From: S5-327 sp965116015
Lineage (GTDB): Bacteria; Chloroflexota; Dehalococcoidia; Lucifugimonadales; Australimonadaceae
Direction of reading: 5' to 3'
Assembly (NCBI GenBank): GCA_965116015.1
Contig: OZ220477.1
Span: forward strand, 434,001-498,000
Length of the DNA: 64,000 nucleotides
Every line of letters begins with the position of its first letter. The stretch's first letter is position 1. Made by a program: the position numbers and the translations under genes. This document shows positions 18,123 to 26,490 of the stretch, piece after piece. The notes under the pieces are model-generated. The model had not been told where the DNA came from. It saw only the letters and a list, made by a program, of their open reading frames with translations, and searched no databases.

Positions 18123-18233
18123 CCGGGCGAGATTGGGAGGCTGGGGCTATGACCGGGCGAGCTAAGGGATGGGCTGGGGGGCTGGGGCTGACTGGGCGAG
18201 CTGGGGTGTGGGCTGGGGAGCTGGGGCTATGAC
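18111..18233 (+). repeat. Tandem copies of the FAD-oxidase/SDR gene junction
   Basis: The junction block gctggggytATGAcc, which contains the FAD oxidase stop overlapped by an ATG, recurs at about 18111, 18141, 18180 (degenerate) and 18221. The final copy supplies the SDR start codon. Confidence 0.8.
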
Positions 18234-19092
18234 GTTGGGGACGGCGCTGGTGGCGGGGGCGAGCGGGTCTATCGGGGCGGAGACGGCGCGCGAGCTGCAG
18301 TCGCGGGGTTGGCGGGTGCGGGCGCTGGCGCGGGAGCCGTCGCGGCTGAGCGTTGAGGTTGAGGAGATATTCGTGGGGAATCTCCAGAATCGGCGGACGC
18401 TCGAGGGGGTGTGCGATGGGGTGGAGGCGGTGGTTTCGTGCGCGGGGGCGCCGCTGCGTCGGGGGTCTGTGTTCGGGGGCGGGAGGGGGGAGACGTTCGC
18501 CAGGGTCGACGATGCGGGGAATCGGAATCTGCTGGAGCGGGCGGTTGCGGCGGGGGTTCGGCGGTTCGGGTATGTGTCGGCGTATGGGGGGAGGTTTCTG
18601 GGGATGAACGAGTACATTCGGGCGCATGAGTCGTTCGCGGCGGCGCTGCGGTCGTCGGGGGTGAGCAGTTTGGTGGCGCGTCCGACGACGACGTTTGCGC
18701 GTCTGGCTCCGCTGGTTGAGCGCGCTCGTCGGAGGGGGAGGCTTACGGTGTTGGGGACGGGAGAGGCTCGGACGAATCCGGTTCACGAGGGGGATGTTGC
18801 GAGGGCGCTGGTTGATGGTTTGGAGGGCGGGGTTGCGGAGCTGGATATCGGGGGTCCGGAGGTTCTGACGCAGGGGGAGATTGCGGAGCTGGCGGCGGAG
18901 GCGGCGGGAGGGGCGGCGGTGGGTTATTCGTATGCGTGGCGGGCGCAGGCGAGGGCTGGGCTGTTGCGTCTTGCTGGGGGTCGCAGCCGGGATGTCGCGC
19001 TTCATGAGCTGTCGCTGACGGGGGTTGATATCGTCGCGCCGGCGGTGGGGGAGCGTCGGTTGGGGGATTATTTCGCGGGGTTGGGGGGTTAG
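18229..19092 (+). CDS. NAD(P)-binding atypical SDR / epimerase-like protein
   Basis: A 287-aa protein with an N-terminal Rossmann motif (VAGASGSIGAETA), NmrA/atypical-SDR features (VEAVVSCAGAP, GYVSAYGGRF) and no canonical YxxxK. Such proteins bind NAD(P) and act as epimerases, reductases or redox sensors. The ATG at 18229 is the last of several duplicated ATGA junction copies. Confidence 0.82.
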   Translation: MTLGTALVAGASGSIGAETARELQSRGWRVRALAREPSRLSVEVEEIFVGNLQNRRTLEGVCDGVEAVVSCAGAPLRRGSVFGGGRGETFARVDDAGNRNLLERAVAAGVRRFGYVSAYGGRFLGMNEYIRAHESFAAALRSSGVSSLVARPTTTFARLAPLVERARRRGRLTVLGTGEARTNPVHEGDVARALVDGLEGGVAELDIGGPEVLTQGEIAELAAEAAGGAAVGYSYAWRAQARAGLLRLAGGRSRDVALHELSLTGVDIVAPAVGERRLGDYFAGLGG

Positions 19093-19222
19093 GGCGGCGT
19101 TCGCTGTTTGGGGGCGGGTGCGTTGGAGCGTGAGCGATTGCGGCCGGGCGGGCGGATGCGCCGAGCGGCTGGGGCGGGGATGTCGCGAGGCGGCTCTCGG
19201 TGTCGGTTGTCTTGCTTGGGGG

Positions 19223-19441
19223 TTAGAAGTAGTTGACGCTGAGGATTGCGAGGACGACGAAGATGACGCCGAGGGCGATGGTGAATTGGAAGAGGGTTCG
19301 CTCGAGGCCGCGGCGTGTGCGGTAGGACTGTGCGGAGCCGGCGCCGAATAGTCCGCCGCCGGCTCCGCGGACTTGCATGAGGATGCTGGCGACGAGGAGT
19401 GCGACGACGATGAAGACTGCGAAGCTGATGTATGTTCCCAC
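19223..19441 (-). CDS. secG: Preprotein translocase subunit SecG
   Basis: A 72-aa membrane protein with two hydrophobic helices (about residues 5-23 and 51-69) separated by the conserved Gly-rich loop GGGLFGAG. It is an accessory subunit of the SecYEG channel. It starts at GTG 19441 with AGGAG upstream. That ribosome site lies in a tandem block derived from the end of gatB, which is the gene immediately upstream on this strand. Confidence 0.95.
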   Translation of the reverse strand: MGTYISFAVFIVVALLVASILMQVRGAGGGLFGAGSAQSYRTRRGLERTLFQFTIALGVIFVVLAILSVNYF

Positions 19442-19448
19442 GGGGGCT

Positions 19449-19655
19449 CCTGCTGGGTTCTGACGGTTGGGCTGTTCGGTGATGGGTTGGGCGACTATTG
19501 AGGGGTTGGCTTTTTTGGGATTCCTGCTGGGTTTGGCGGGGTTGAGTTGGGCGGCTGACTGTTTAAGGGTTGGCTTTTGGGGGTTCCTACTGGGGTTTGG
19601 CGGCGCTGAGTTGTTCGATGATGAGTTGGGCGACTATTGAGGGGTTGGCTTTGCC
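19449..19655 (-). repeat. Three degenerate copies of the gatB 3' end and secG ribosome site
   Basis: The last 60-70 bp of gatB plus the following CAGnAGGA block are repeated (approximately 19581-19655, 19518-19580 and 19449-19517). The outer copies share GCCAACCCCTCAATAGTCGC exactly. The middle copy is more diverged. Confidence 0.8.
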
Positions 19656-21071
19656 GCGGGTGGCTTTCATTACTTGACCGACGAGGAATTTGGCGGCGGT
19701 TTCTTTGCCGGCGAGGTAGTCGGCAGTTGCTTGTTCGTTGTCGGCGATGGCTTGGGCGACGGCGGATCGGAGTTCGTCGGAGTCGGATATCTGGGCGAGG
19801 CCGAAGTTGTTGACGATTTCGGGGGCGGGTTTGCCGGTGCGGAACATCTCTTCGATGACGGTTTTGGCTTGGGGTGCGCCGATGGTTCCGTTGTCGATGA
19901 GGGGGATGAGTCCGGCGAGGAGTTGGGGGGTTACGGGTGATTGGTGGATCTCGATGCGGGCTTCGTTGGCGAGCCTGCCTAGTTCGGTGATGGTCCAGTT
20001 GGCGAGGGCTTTGGGGCCTCTGTGGGCGGCGGGGTGGTCGCGGAGGAGGGAGGCGACGGCGGTTTCGTAGTAGTCGGCGAGGTGGGGGGATGCGGTGAGG
20101 AGGGCGGCGTCGTAGGGTGGGAGTTGGTAGTCGGCGATGAAGCGTGTTTTGCGTTGTTCGGGGAGTTCGGGGAGGAGTTCGGCGAGTTCGGCGACCCATT
20201 TGGGGTCGATGTTGAGGGGGGGGAGGTCGGGTTCTGGGAAGTATCGGTAGTCGTTGGCTTCTTCCTTGCTTCGGAGGGAGGTGGTTACGCCTTTGTGTTC
20301 GAGCCAGCCGCGGGTTTCCTGTGGGATGCGTCCGCCGGAGTTGAGGAGGGCGGTTTGGCGGGCGATTTCGTGTTCGATGGCGCGGAAGACGGAGCGGAAG
20401 CTGTTCATATTTTTGACTTCGACTTTGGAGCCGAGGCGGTGGTCGCCTTTGGGGCGGATGCTGACGTTGGCGTCGCATCGGAAGGAGCCTTCGTCCATGT
20501 TGGCGGTGGAGACGCCGAGGTATCGGAGGATGGCGTGGTAGCTTGCGAGGCACTGGCGGGCTTCTTCGGGGGAGCGGATGTCGGGGCGGCTGACCATTTC
20601 GACGAGGGGGACTCCGGAGCGGTTGACGTCGGCGAGGGAGTAGGGTTCGCCGGTGGCGGGGTCGGTTCGGTGGGCGAGTTTGGCGACGTCTTCCTCCATG
20701 TGGATGCGTTCGACGCGGATGCGTCGTGGTTCGCCGTCGATTTCGATGTCGAGATGGCCGTCGGCGCAGAGGGGGAGGTCGTACTGGGAGATCTGGTAGC
20801 CCTTCATAAGGTCGGGGTAGGCGTAGTTTTTGCGGTCGAATTTGGTGTGTTCGGCGATGCGGCAGTGGAGTGCGAGGCCGATCATGATGATGGATCTGAT
20901 GGCTTCGCGGTTGATGACGGGGAGGGATCCTGGGAGGCCGAGGCAGACGGGGCAGGTTCGGGTGTTGGGTTCGGCGTCCTGGTAGTCGGCGGGGCAGGCG
21001 CAGTACATTTTGCTGCGGGTGCGCAGCTGGGCGTGGACTTCCAGGCCGATGATGGGTTCGTATTCGGTCAT
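19587..21071 (-). CDS. gatB: Asp/Glu-tRNA(Asn/Gln) amidotransferase subunit B
   Basis: A 494-aa subunit that activates misacylated Glu-tRNA(Gln) or Asp-tRNA(Asn) for amidation by GatA. It begins with IGLEVHAQL, has the zinc-site cysteines in CACPADY and CPVCLGLPG, contains KNYAYPDLMKGYQISQ as landmarks, and ends with the YqeY-like tail domain GKANPSIVAQLI. No gatA or gatC is adjacent. secG follows downstream. Confidence 0.97.
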   Translation of the reverse strand: MTEYEPIIGLEVHAQLRTRSKMYCACPADYQDAEPNTRTCPVCLGLPGSLPVINREAIRSIIMIGLALHCRIAEHTKFDRKNYAYPDLMKGYQISQYDLPLCADGHLDIEIDGEPRRIRVERIHMEEDVAKLAHRTDPATGEPYSLADVNRSGVPLVEMVSRPDIRSPEEARQCLASYHAILRYLGVSTANMDEGSFRCDANVSIRPKGDHRLGSKVEVKNMNSFRSVFRAIEHEIARQTALLNSGGRIPQETRGWLEHKGVTTSLRSKEEANDYRYFPEPDLPPLNIDPKWVAELAELLPELPEQRKTRFIADYQLPPYDAALLTASPHLADYYETAVASLLRDHPAAHRGPKALANWTITELGRLANEARIEIHQSPVTPQLLAGLIPLIDNGTIGAPQAKTVIEEMFRTGKPAPEIVNNFGLAQISDSDELRSAVAQAIADNEQATADYLAGKETAAKFLVGQVMKATRGKANPSIVAQLIIEQLSAAKPQ

Positions 21072-21168
21072 TAGGGGGTGATTATAGCTGCGGGAGGGGG
21101 GTGGGGGGAAGCGGGTTGGGCTGGGGGAGCTTGGGGCGGGCGCGCCTTTGGGGCTCTAGAATGGGGAT

Positions 21169-22656
21169 ATGACGAGCAAGTATGCGGGGCGTGGGCGGGC
21201 GCCGGAGTTTCCGGAGGGGGCGGAGTGGGTGAATGCGCGCCGTGCGCCGCGGGTGGGGGATTTCGCGGGGCGGTTGCTTATTCTCGCGTTCTGGTCGTTG
21301 CGGCGGATCAGTTGCGTTCATCTTGTTTCGACGCTGCGGCGTTTGGAGCGGGAGTTCGGTGAGGAGATTGCTGTTGTGGGGGCGCACAGTTCGAGGTTCG
21401 AGGGCGGGCGGTCGACGGAGAGCGTGCGGCGCGCGGTGGAGCGGTGCGGGGTTCGGCATCCGGTGGTGAACGACGCTGGGCTGGAGGCGTGGAATGCGTA
21501 TGGGGCGCGGACGCGGCCGACGCTGGCGTTCGTGGATCCGGAGGGGAGGCTCATCGGGAGGTTCGAGGGTGAGCTGACTTACGAGCAGGGGGTTGATCTG
21601 ATTTCGGAGATGCTGGGGGAGTTTCGGGAGCGGGGTTTGCTGCGGCGAGGCTTCTCTGGGGTGGAGGTTGCGCCGGAGGAGCCCCGGCTGGGGATGTTGC
21701 GGTATCCGGGGAATGTGCTGGCTGATGCGGCGGGCGAGCGGCTGTTCATTGCTGATTCGGGGCACAATCGGGCGCTTGTTGTCGCGCCGGACGGGGAGAT
21801 ACAGACGGTTATCGGGAGCGGGAGGGAGGGGATGGCGGACGGGGCGCTCGAGTGGGCGGAGTTCAGGAATCCGCAGGGTTTGGCGATTGCGGGGGAGGCG
21901 TTGTATATCGCGGATACGGGGAATCACTCTATCCGGGTGGCTGATCTGGAGGCGGGGACGGTGGATACGATCGCGGGGACTGGGGCGGCGGGGATGGGAC
22001 GGACGGATGGGGGGCCTGCGCTGTTGGCGAGTTTGCGGTCGCCGTGGGGTTTGGTTGTTGTGGGGCGGCGGTTGTATGCGACGATGGCGGGGAGTTGCCA
22101 GTTGTGGATGTACGATATGGATAGCGGGGTGATTCAGGCGGTTGCGGGGACGGGTGCGGAGGGGCTTGTTGACGGCGCTCCGGAGGGTGCGCTGCTGGCG
22201 CAGCCTAGCGGGATCGATGCGGACGAGGATGGGGCGCTGTTCTTTGCGGACAGCGAGTCGAGCGCGATCCGGGGGGCTGATCTGGCGACGACGCATTGGG
22301 TGACGACGCTGGTTGGGGCAGGGCTTTTCGAGTTTGGCGACAGGGATGGGGATGCGTCGTTTGCGCGGATGCAGCATCCGGTTGGGGTTGCGTACGAGGG
22401 CGGGGCGCTGTATGTGGCGGATACGTATAACCACAAGATCAAGCGGGTGGGTCTTCAGACTTTGCAGGTGTCGACGGTGGCGGGGACGGGGGAGGCGGGG
22501 TTTTCGGATGGGTCGTTCGGGTCGGCGCGGTTCTGGGAGCCGGGGGGTTTGTGCGTTATGGACGGGAAGATTTACGCGGCGGACACGAATAATCATGCGG
22601 TGCGGGCGCTGGATTTTTCGTCGGGGCGGGTTTCGACGTTGCCGGTGGATTTCTAG
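21169..22656 (+). CDS. Thioredoxin-like/NHL-repeat protein (NHLRC2-like) without active-site CXXC
   Basis: A 495-aa protein with an N-terminal thioredoxin-like domain (about 1-160) and a C-terminal NHL beta-propeller (about 170-495, repeated motifs such as LFIADSGHNRALV, LYIADTGNHSIRV and LYVADTYNHKIKR). Relatives related to NHLRC2 carry cysteines after the FW motif. Here the equivalent segment is FWSLRRISCVH, so only the last cysteine remains and disulfide exchange is unlikely. Role unknown. It converges with a small membrane-protein gene. Confidence 0.85.
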   Translation: MTSKYAGRGRAPEFPEGAEWVNARRAPRVGDFAGRLLILAFWSLRRISCVHLVSTLRRLEREFGEEIAVVGAHSSRFEGGRSTESVRRAVERCGVRHPVVNDAGLEAWNAYGARTRPTLAFVDPEGRLIGRFEGELTYEQGVDLISEMLGEFRERGLLRRGFSGVEVAPEEPRLGMLRYPGNVLADAAGERLFIADSGHNRALVVAPDGEIQTVIGSGREGMADGALEWAEFRNPQGLAIAGEALYIADTGNHSIRVADLEAGTVDTIAGTGAAGMGRTDGGPALLASLRSPWGLVVVGRRLYATMAGSCQLWMYDMDSGVIQAVAGTGAEGLVDGAPEGALLAQPSGIDADEDGALFFADSESSAIRGADLATTHWVTTLVGAGLFEFGDRDGDASFARMQHPVGVAYEGGALYVADTYNHKIKRVGLQTLQVSTVAGTGEAGFSDGSFGSARFWEPGGLCVMDGKIYAADTNNHAVRALDFSSGRVSTLPVDF

Positions 22657-22666
22657 GGAGGGGGCG

Positions 22667-22846
22667 TCAGCGGGCGCCTGTTCCGCCGCCGCGTTTGTTG
22701 CGGAACCAGAGGGCGGCGGCGAGGAGGGCGATGACGATGGCGATCTGGAGGATGAGGGTGGGGAGTCCGCCGAGTCTGTCTACGAGGAGTTGGTGGACGG
22801 CGAAGAGGAGGACGAAGAGGGCGATGAAGACGAGTCCGGGGCGCAT
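22667..22846 (-). CDS. Small two-helix membrane protein (59 aa)
   Basis: ATG at 22846 with AGGTGA 3 nt upstream. It encodes MRPGLVFIALFVLL, then a loop with DRLGG, a second hydrophobic helix and a basic tail WFRNKRGGG ending in R. The two membrane segments (about 5-22 and 28-47) and positive C-terminus are typical of small inner-membrane proteins. It is convergent with the NHL gene, 10 bp from its stop. I do not recognise the family. Confidence 0.65.
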   Translation of the reverse strand: MRPGLVFIALFVLLFAVHQLLVDRLGGLPTLILQIAIVIALLAAALWFRNKRGGGTGAR

Positions 22847-23305
22847 CTGTCACCTGCGATTCGGTCCGTCGAGCAGGCGATCAGGGCGCCGGCAGAGGCC
22901 GAGGTTCGGCAGGGGATTGTATGCGATGGGAGGCCGGAGCGGAAGGCGAGGCAAGGGGGGTTGCGCGGGGAGTTGCGGGCGGGGGGTGTAGCGGCGGGGT
23001 AGCGCGACGTCAGGGCGCCGGGTTGCGGCGGTTGCGAAGGGCGATTCTCCGGGCGGGGATGTAGTGGCAGGGGATTGCGCCGGGCGCTGCGGGCGAGGGC
23101 TCACGCAGGGGGCTGGAGGTCGATTGCGGCGGGTTTGCGCGACGCGGCGCAGGGGGAGCTCGTTTGTTGTCTGGGGGGATGCTTGGTTGGGGCTGGGTTG
23201 CGGGAGCGTGGGTTGGCGGGAGAGGGCTGTGGGTCGATTGCAGCGGGGTTGCGGGGGTGGGGGGTTGGGGCGCTGGCGGATTGCGGCGAGAATTCGTGGG
23301 GACGC
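22847..23305. other. Intergenic region before the tRNA-tuf operon
   Basis: G-rich, with loosely repeated gtcgattgc/gcgggtttgcg motifs and no convincing gene. Frames crossing it are artefacts. Confidence 0.5.
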
Positions 23306-23334
23306 TTGACGGGAGAGGGGGTTGCGCCTAAGCT
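23306..23334 (+). promoter_or_regulatory. Candidate promoter of tRNA-tuf operon
   Basis: TTGACG (23306-23311), 17-bp spacer, TAAGCT (23329-23334). The predicted start is around 23341, about 50 bp before tRNA-Thr. Confidence 0.4.
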
Positions 23335-23389
23335 TAGTAATTGGGTCGGCTGCGCGCCGTCCTTTTTTGATTGAGGCAGTCGCCGCTTG

Positions 23390-23464
23390 GCCCGAGTGGC
23401 GCAACGGCAGCGCAGCCGATTTGTAATCGGCAGGTTGTGGGTTCGACTCCCTCCTCGGGCTCCA
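23390..23464 (+). tRNA. tRNA-Thr(TGT)
   Basis: 7-bp acceptor stem GCCCGAG/CTCGGGC, anticodon loop TTTGTAA with anticodon TGT, T-loop TTCGACT and an encoded CCA (23462-23464). The T stem has one mismatch. It is the first of three tRNAs before tuf, as in the classical thrU-tyrU-thrT-tufB order. Confidence 0.93.
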
Positions 23465-23530
23465 GGGCTTGGGGCAGGGACGTTCGGCTGGGCGTGTGCT
23501 ACACTAGGGCTGGCTACGGCAGGGCTGCAG

Positions 23531-23617
23531 GGAGGGATGGGAGAGCGGCTAAATCCATCAGGCTGTAAACCTGACGCCCTCAGGGCTACGCAGGTTCGAA
23601 TCCTGCTCCCTCCACCA
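23531..23617 (+). tRNA. tRNA-Tyr(GTA)
   Basis: Acceptor GGAGGGA/TCCCTCC, anticodon loop CTGTAAA with anticodon GTA, a long variable arm typical of bacterial tRNA-Tyr, and an encoded CCA. Confidence 0.95.
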
Positions 23618-23652
23618 CAGCCGCGTCGAATGGCCGGAGACCGATGATCAGC

Positions 23653-23728
23653 GCCCACATAGCTCAGACGGTAGAGCACGTTCTTGGTAAGAACGAGGTC
23701 ATCGGTTCAAGTCCGATTGTGGGCTCCA
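23653..23728 (+). tRNA. tRNA-Thr(GGT)
   Basis: Acceptor GCCCACA/TGTGGGC, anticodon loop TTGGTAA with anticodon GGT, T-loop TTCAAGT, encoded CCA. It lies 86 bp upstream of tuf. Confidence 0.95.
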
Positions 23729-23814
23729 CCAAGGCTGTGCGCTGCTGCTTGGGCGGGCGCGCGTTGTTAGAGGGCACGGAATAATAAGAGCGAATGACGG
23801 AGGAAGAGCGTTAG

Positions 23815-25011
23815 ATGGCTAAGCAGAAGTTTGAGCGGACGAAGCCGCATTTGAATGTGGGCACTATTGGGCACGTGGATCACGGGAAGACGACGCTGAC
23901 GGCGGCGATCACGAAGGTTCTGTCGCTTGCTGGGGGTGGTCAGTTCCGGGCGTTCGATTCGATCGACAGCGCGCCGGAGGAGAAGGCGCGCGGGGTGACG
24001 ATTAACATTTCGCATGTGGAGTATGAGTCGCCTCTTCGGCACTATGCGCATGTGGATTGCCCGGGGCACGCGGACTACATCAAGAACATGATTACGGGGG
24101 CGGCGCAGATGGACGGGGCGATTCTTGTTGTTTCGGCTCCGGACGGGCCGATGCCGCAGACGCGGGAGCATATTCTGCTTGCGCGTCAGGTGGAGGTGCC
24201 GCGGATCATTGTGGCGCTGAACAAGGTGGATATGATGGACGACGAGGAGCTTCTCGAGCTTGTGGAGCTTGAGGTGCGGGAGTTGCTGAGCAAGTACAAT
24301 TTCCCGGGGGACGATACGCCGATCGTGCGTCTGAGCGCGCTGAACGCGCTGGAGTCTTCGAGCGCTGATCCGAGTGCGCCGGAGTACGCGGGGATTCTGG
24401 AGTTGGTGAATCAGCTGGACGCGTTCATTCCGATTCCGGATCGGCCTCGGGACGGGACGTTCCTGATGCCGGTGGAGGATGTGTTCTCGATCAAGGGGCG
24501 GGGGACTGTGGTTACGGGCCGGGTGGAGCGGGGGACGATTCACCCGGGGGACGAGGTTGAGGTTGTGGGGATTCGGGCGACGTCGAAGACGACGGTTACG
24601 GGGGTGGAGATGTTCCACAAGCTGCTGGACGAGGCGGAGCCGGGGGATGCGGTGGGGACTCTGCTGCGGGGTGTGGAGCGGGCGGATATAGAGCGAGGTC
24701 AGGTGCTTGCGAAGCCTGGGTCGATCAAGCCGGTTACGGAGGCGGACGCGGAGGTGTATGTTCTGGCGAAGGATGAGGGGGGGCGTCATACGCCGTTCTT
24801 CAGCGGGTACAAGCCGCAGTTCTACATTCGGACGAGCGATGTTACCGGGGAGATTGCGCTGCCTGAGGGGATCGAGATGGTGATGCCGGGGGACAATACG
24901 CAGATGCACATTAAGTTGATCAACCCGATGGCGATGGAGCCTGGGCTGCGCTTCGCGATCCGCGAGGGGGGCAGGACGGTGGGCGCCGGAGTCATCACGA
25001 ACGTCGCCTAG
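23815..25011 (+). CDS. tuf: Elongation factor Tu
   Basis: A 398-aa GTPase that delivers aminoacyl-tRNA to the ribosome. G1 is GHVDHGKT at 19-26, G3 is DCPGHADYIKNM and G4 is NKVDM. Domains 2 and 3 follow (GRGTVVTGRVERG, FRFAIREGGRTVGAGVI type ending). GGAGGAAG precedes the ATG. It heads the tuf-rpmG-secE-nusG-rplK order, with rpmG 9 bp downstream. Confidence 0.98.
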   Translation: MAKQKFERTKPHLNVGTIGHVDHGKTTLTAAITKVLSLAGGGQFRAFDSIDSAPEEKARGVTINISHVEYESPLRHYAHVDCPGHADYIKNMITGAAQMDGAILVVSAPDGPMPQTREHILLARQVEVPRIIVALNKVDMMDDEELLELVELEVRELLSKYNFPGDDTPIVRLSALNALESSSADPSAPEYAGILELVNQLDAFIPIPDRPRDGTFLMPVEDVFSIKGRGTVVTGRVERGTIHPGDEVEVVGIRATSKTTVTGVEMFHKLLDEAEPGDAVGTLLRGVERADIERGQVLAKPGSIKPVTEADAEVYVLAKDEGGRHTPFFSGYKPQFYIRTSDVTGEIALPEGIEMVMPGDNTQMHIKLINPMAMEPGLRFAIREGGRTVGAGVITNVA

Positions 25012-25020
25012 GAGGGGGAC

Positions 25021-25191
25021 GTGGCCAAGAAGAGAGGGGACGTTCGGCAGCTGATTACTCTTGCGTGTACGGAGTGCAGGGAGCGCACGTATCACAGCGA
25101 GAAGAACCGCCGAAACGATCCGAACCGGTTGGAGCTGAGGAAGTACTGCCCGAGGTGCCGTATGCATCGGGCGCATCGAGAGGCGCGGTAG
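25021..25191 (+). CDS. rpmG: 50S ribosomal protein L33
   Basis: 56 aa from GTG 25021. It is basic, with two CxxC pairs (CTEC and CPRC) that form a zinc ribbon, ending in HREAR. It lies between tuf and secE, the usual place in this operon. Confidence 0.95.
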   Translation: MAKKRGDVRQLITLACTECRERTYHSEKNRRNDPNRLELRKYCPRCRMHRAHREAR

Positions 25192-25193
25192 TT

Positions 25194-25436
25194 ATGGCGC
25201 AGGCGCGTGGTCGTAATCCGCTCCGGACCATTATGGACGAGGGTCAGGGCCGGCGTCGGGGGCGGTTCGCGTTCATTGGCGATGTTTACAGCGAGCTGGT
25301 GAAGGTTACGTGGCCGTCGCGCGAGGATGCGGTGCGTCTGACGATTCTGGTGCTGGGGGTTTCGGCGGCGATGGGGGTTTTCCTTGGGTTGTGGGATTTC
25401 GGGTTCAGCGAGCTGGTGGAGCGCGTGTTCCTGTAG
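25194..25436 (+). CDS. secE: Preprotein translocase subunit SecE
   Basis: 80 aa from ATG 25194, 2 bp after rpmG. An amphipathic segment VYSELVKVTWPSREDA is followed by a single transmembrane helix (about 48-70), the minimal SecE layout. It clamps SecY in the membrane channel. Confidence 0.95.
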   Translation: MAQARGRNPLRTIMDEGQGRRRGRFAFIGDVYSELVKVTWPSREDAVRLTILVLGVSAAMGVFLGLWDFGFSELVERVFL

Positions 25437-25490
25437 GGGACGGGTTCGGCCGCTTCTCTGCGGGGGCGGGTCGGACGAGGAAGAGATTGT

Positions 25491-26060
25491 ATGACAGAGC
25501 AAGCGACTACGCCGGAGATTGAGACGCACTGGTACATAGTGCATACGTATTCGGGTCAGGAAGATCGGGTGCGGAAGAATCTGGAGCAGCGGATCGAGTC
25601 GCTCGATGCGAAGGACAGGATCTTCAAGGTTGTGGTTCCGACAGAGGAAGAGGTGGAGATTAAGGAGGGGAAGCGTCGTTCTGTTCACCGGAAGATATTT
25701 CCGGGGTACATTTTGATTCAGATGAAGATGGACGACGATAGCTGGCGGGTTGTGCGGGAGACGCCTGGGGTTACAGGTTTCGTGTCGGCGGAGGATGAGC
25801 GTGAGCATCGTCAGAAGCCGGTGCCGCTGGAGGCTCGGGAGGTTGCTTCGATTCTGAGCCGGATGGAGGAGCCGCTGCCGCGGATAAAGGTTGGGTTGGC
25901 GGCTGGTCAGTTGGTGCGGATCACTGGGGGGCCGTTCGCGGAGTTCATTGGGTCGGTGGATGCGGTTGATGAGGATAAGGGGAAGGTTCGGGTTCTGGTG
26001 TCGTTTTTCGGTCGTGAGACGCCGGTGGAGTTGGACTTTTTGCAGGTGGAGAGGGCGTAG
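25491..26060 (+). CDS. nusG: Transcription termination/antitermination factor NusG
   Basis: 189 aa with an NGN domain (WYIVHTYSGQE, FPGYILIQM) and a C-terminal KOW domain (GPFAEFIGSVDAVD, KVRVLVSFFGRETPVELDF as landmarks). It couples RNA polymerase to Rho or ribosomes. Its stop overlaps the rplK GTG by one base. Confidence 0.97.
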   Translation: MTEQATTPEIETHWYIVHTYSGQEDRVRKNLEQRIESLDAKDRIFKVVVPTEEEVEIKEGKRRSVHRKIFPGYILIQMKMDDDSWRVVRETPGVTGFVSAEDEREHRQKPVPLEAREVASILSRMEEPLPRIKVGLAAGQLVRITGGPFAEFIGSVDAVDEDKGKVRVLVSFFGRETPVELDFLQVERA

Positions 26061-26488
26061 TGGCGAAGCGAGTTCGGGCGGTTCTTCGTTTGCAGTTGCC
26101 GGCGGGGAGCGCGACGCCGGCGCCTCCGGTTGGTCCGGCGCTGGGTCAGCATGGGATCAATATTATGCAGTTTGTGAAGGAGTACAACGCTCGGACGGCG
26201 AGTCAGGCGGGGACGATTATTCCTGCGGAGATTACGGTGTTCGAGGATGCTTCGTTCACGTTTGTGACGAAGACGCCTCCTGCGGCGGAGCTTGTGCGGA
26301 AGGCTGCGGGGATCGAGAAGGGGTCGTCGAGCAGCGGTCATGCGCGGGCAGGGGCGATTTCGCGTTCGGCGTTGCGGGAGATTGCTGAGATGAAGCAGAA
26401 GGATCTGAATGCGGTGGATGTCGCTGCGGCGATGAAGATTATCGAGGGGGCTGCTCGGAGTATGGGCGTTGCCGTGGAGGGAGAGTAG
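26060..26488 (+). CDS. rplK: 50S ribosomal protein L11
   Basis: 142 aa. It has the N-terminal proline-rich segment APPVGPALGQHGINIM and the C-terminal rRNA-binding domain ending near ARSMGVAVEGE. The GTG start overlaps nusG. It binds the GTPase-centre rRNA. Confidence 0.97.
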   Translation: MAKRVRAVLRLQLPAGSATPAPPVGPALGQHGINIMQFVKEYNARTASQAGTIIPAEITVFEDASFTFVTKTPPAAELVRKAAGIEKGSSSSGHARAGAISRSALREIAEMKQKDLNAVDVAAAMKIIEGAARSMGVAVEGE

Positions 26489-26490
26489 GG

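Noticed and set aside
21169..21400. Second selenocysteine candidate in the thioredoxin-NHL protein
   Set aside because: The altered positions are Arg codons, not TGA, and no SECIS-like loop follows.
23101..23679. A 192-codon minus-strand frame crossing two tRNA genes
   Set aside because: It contains the familiar GGSRIRTCV and GARGGSRTHN peptides produced by translating tRNA complements.
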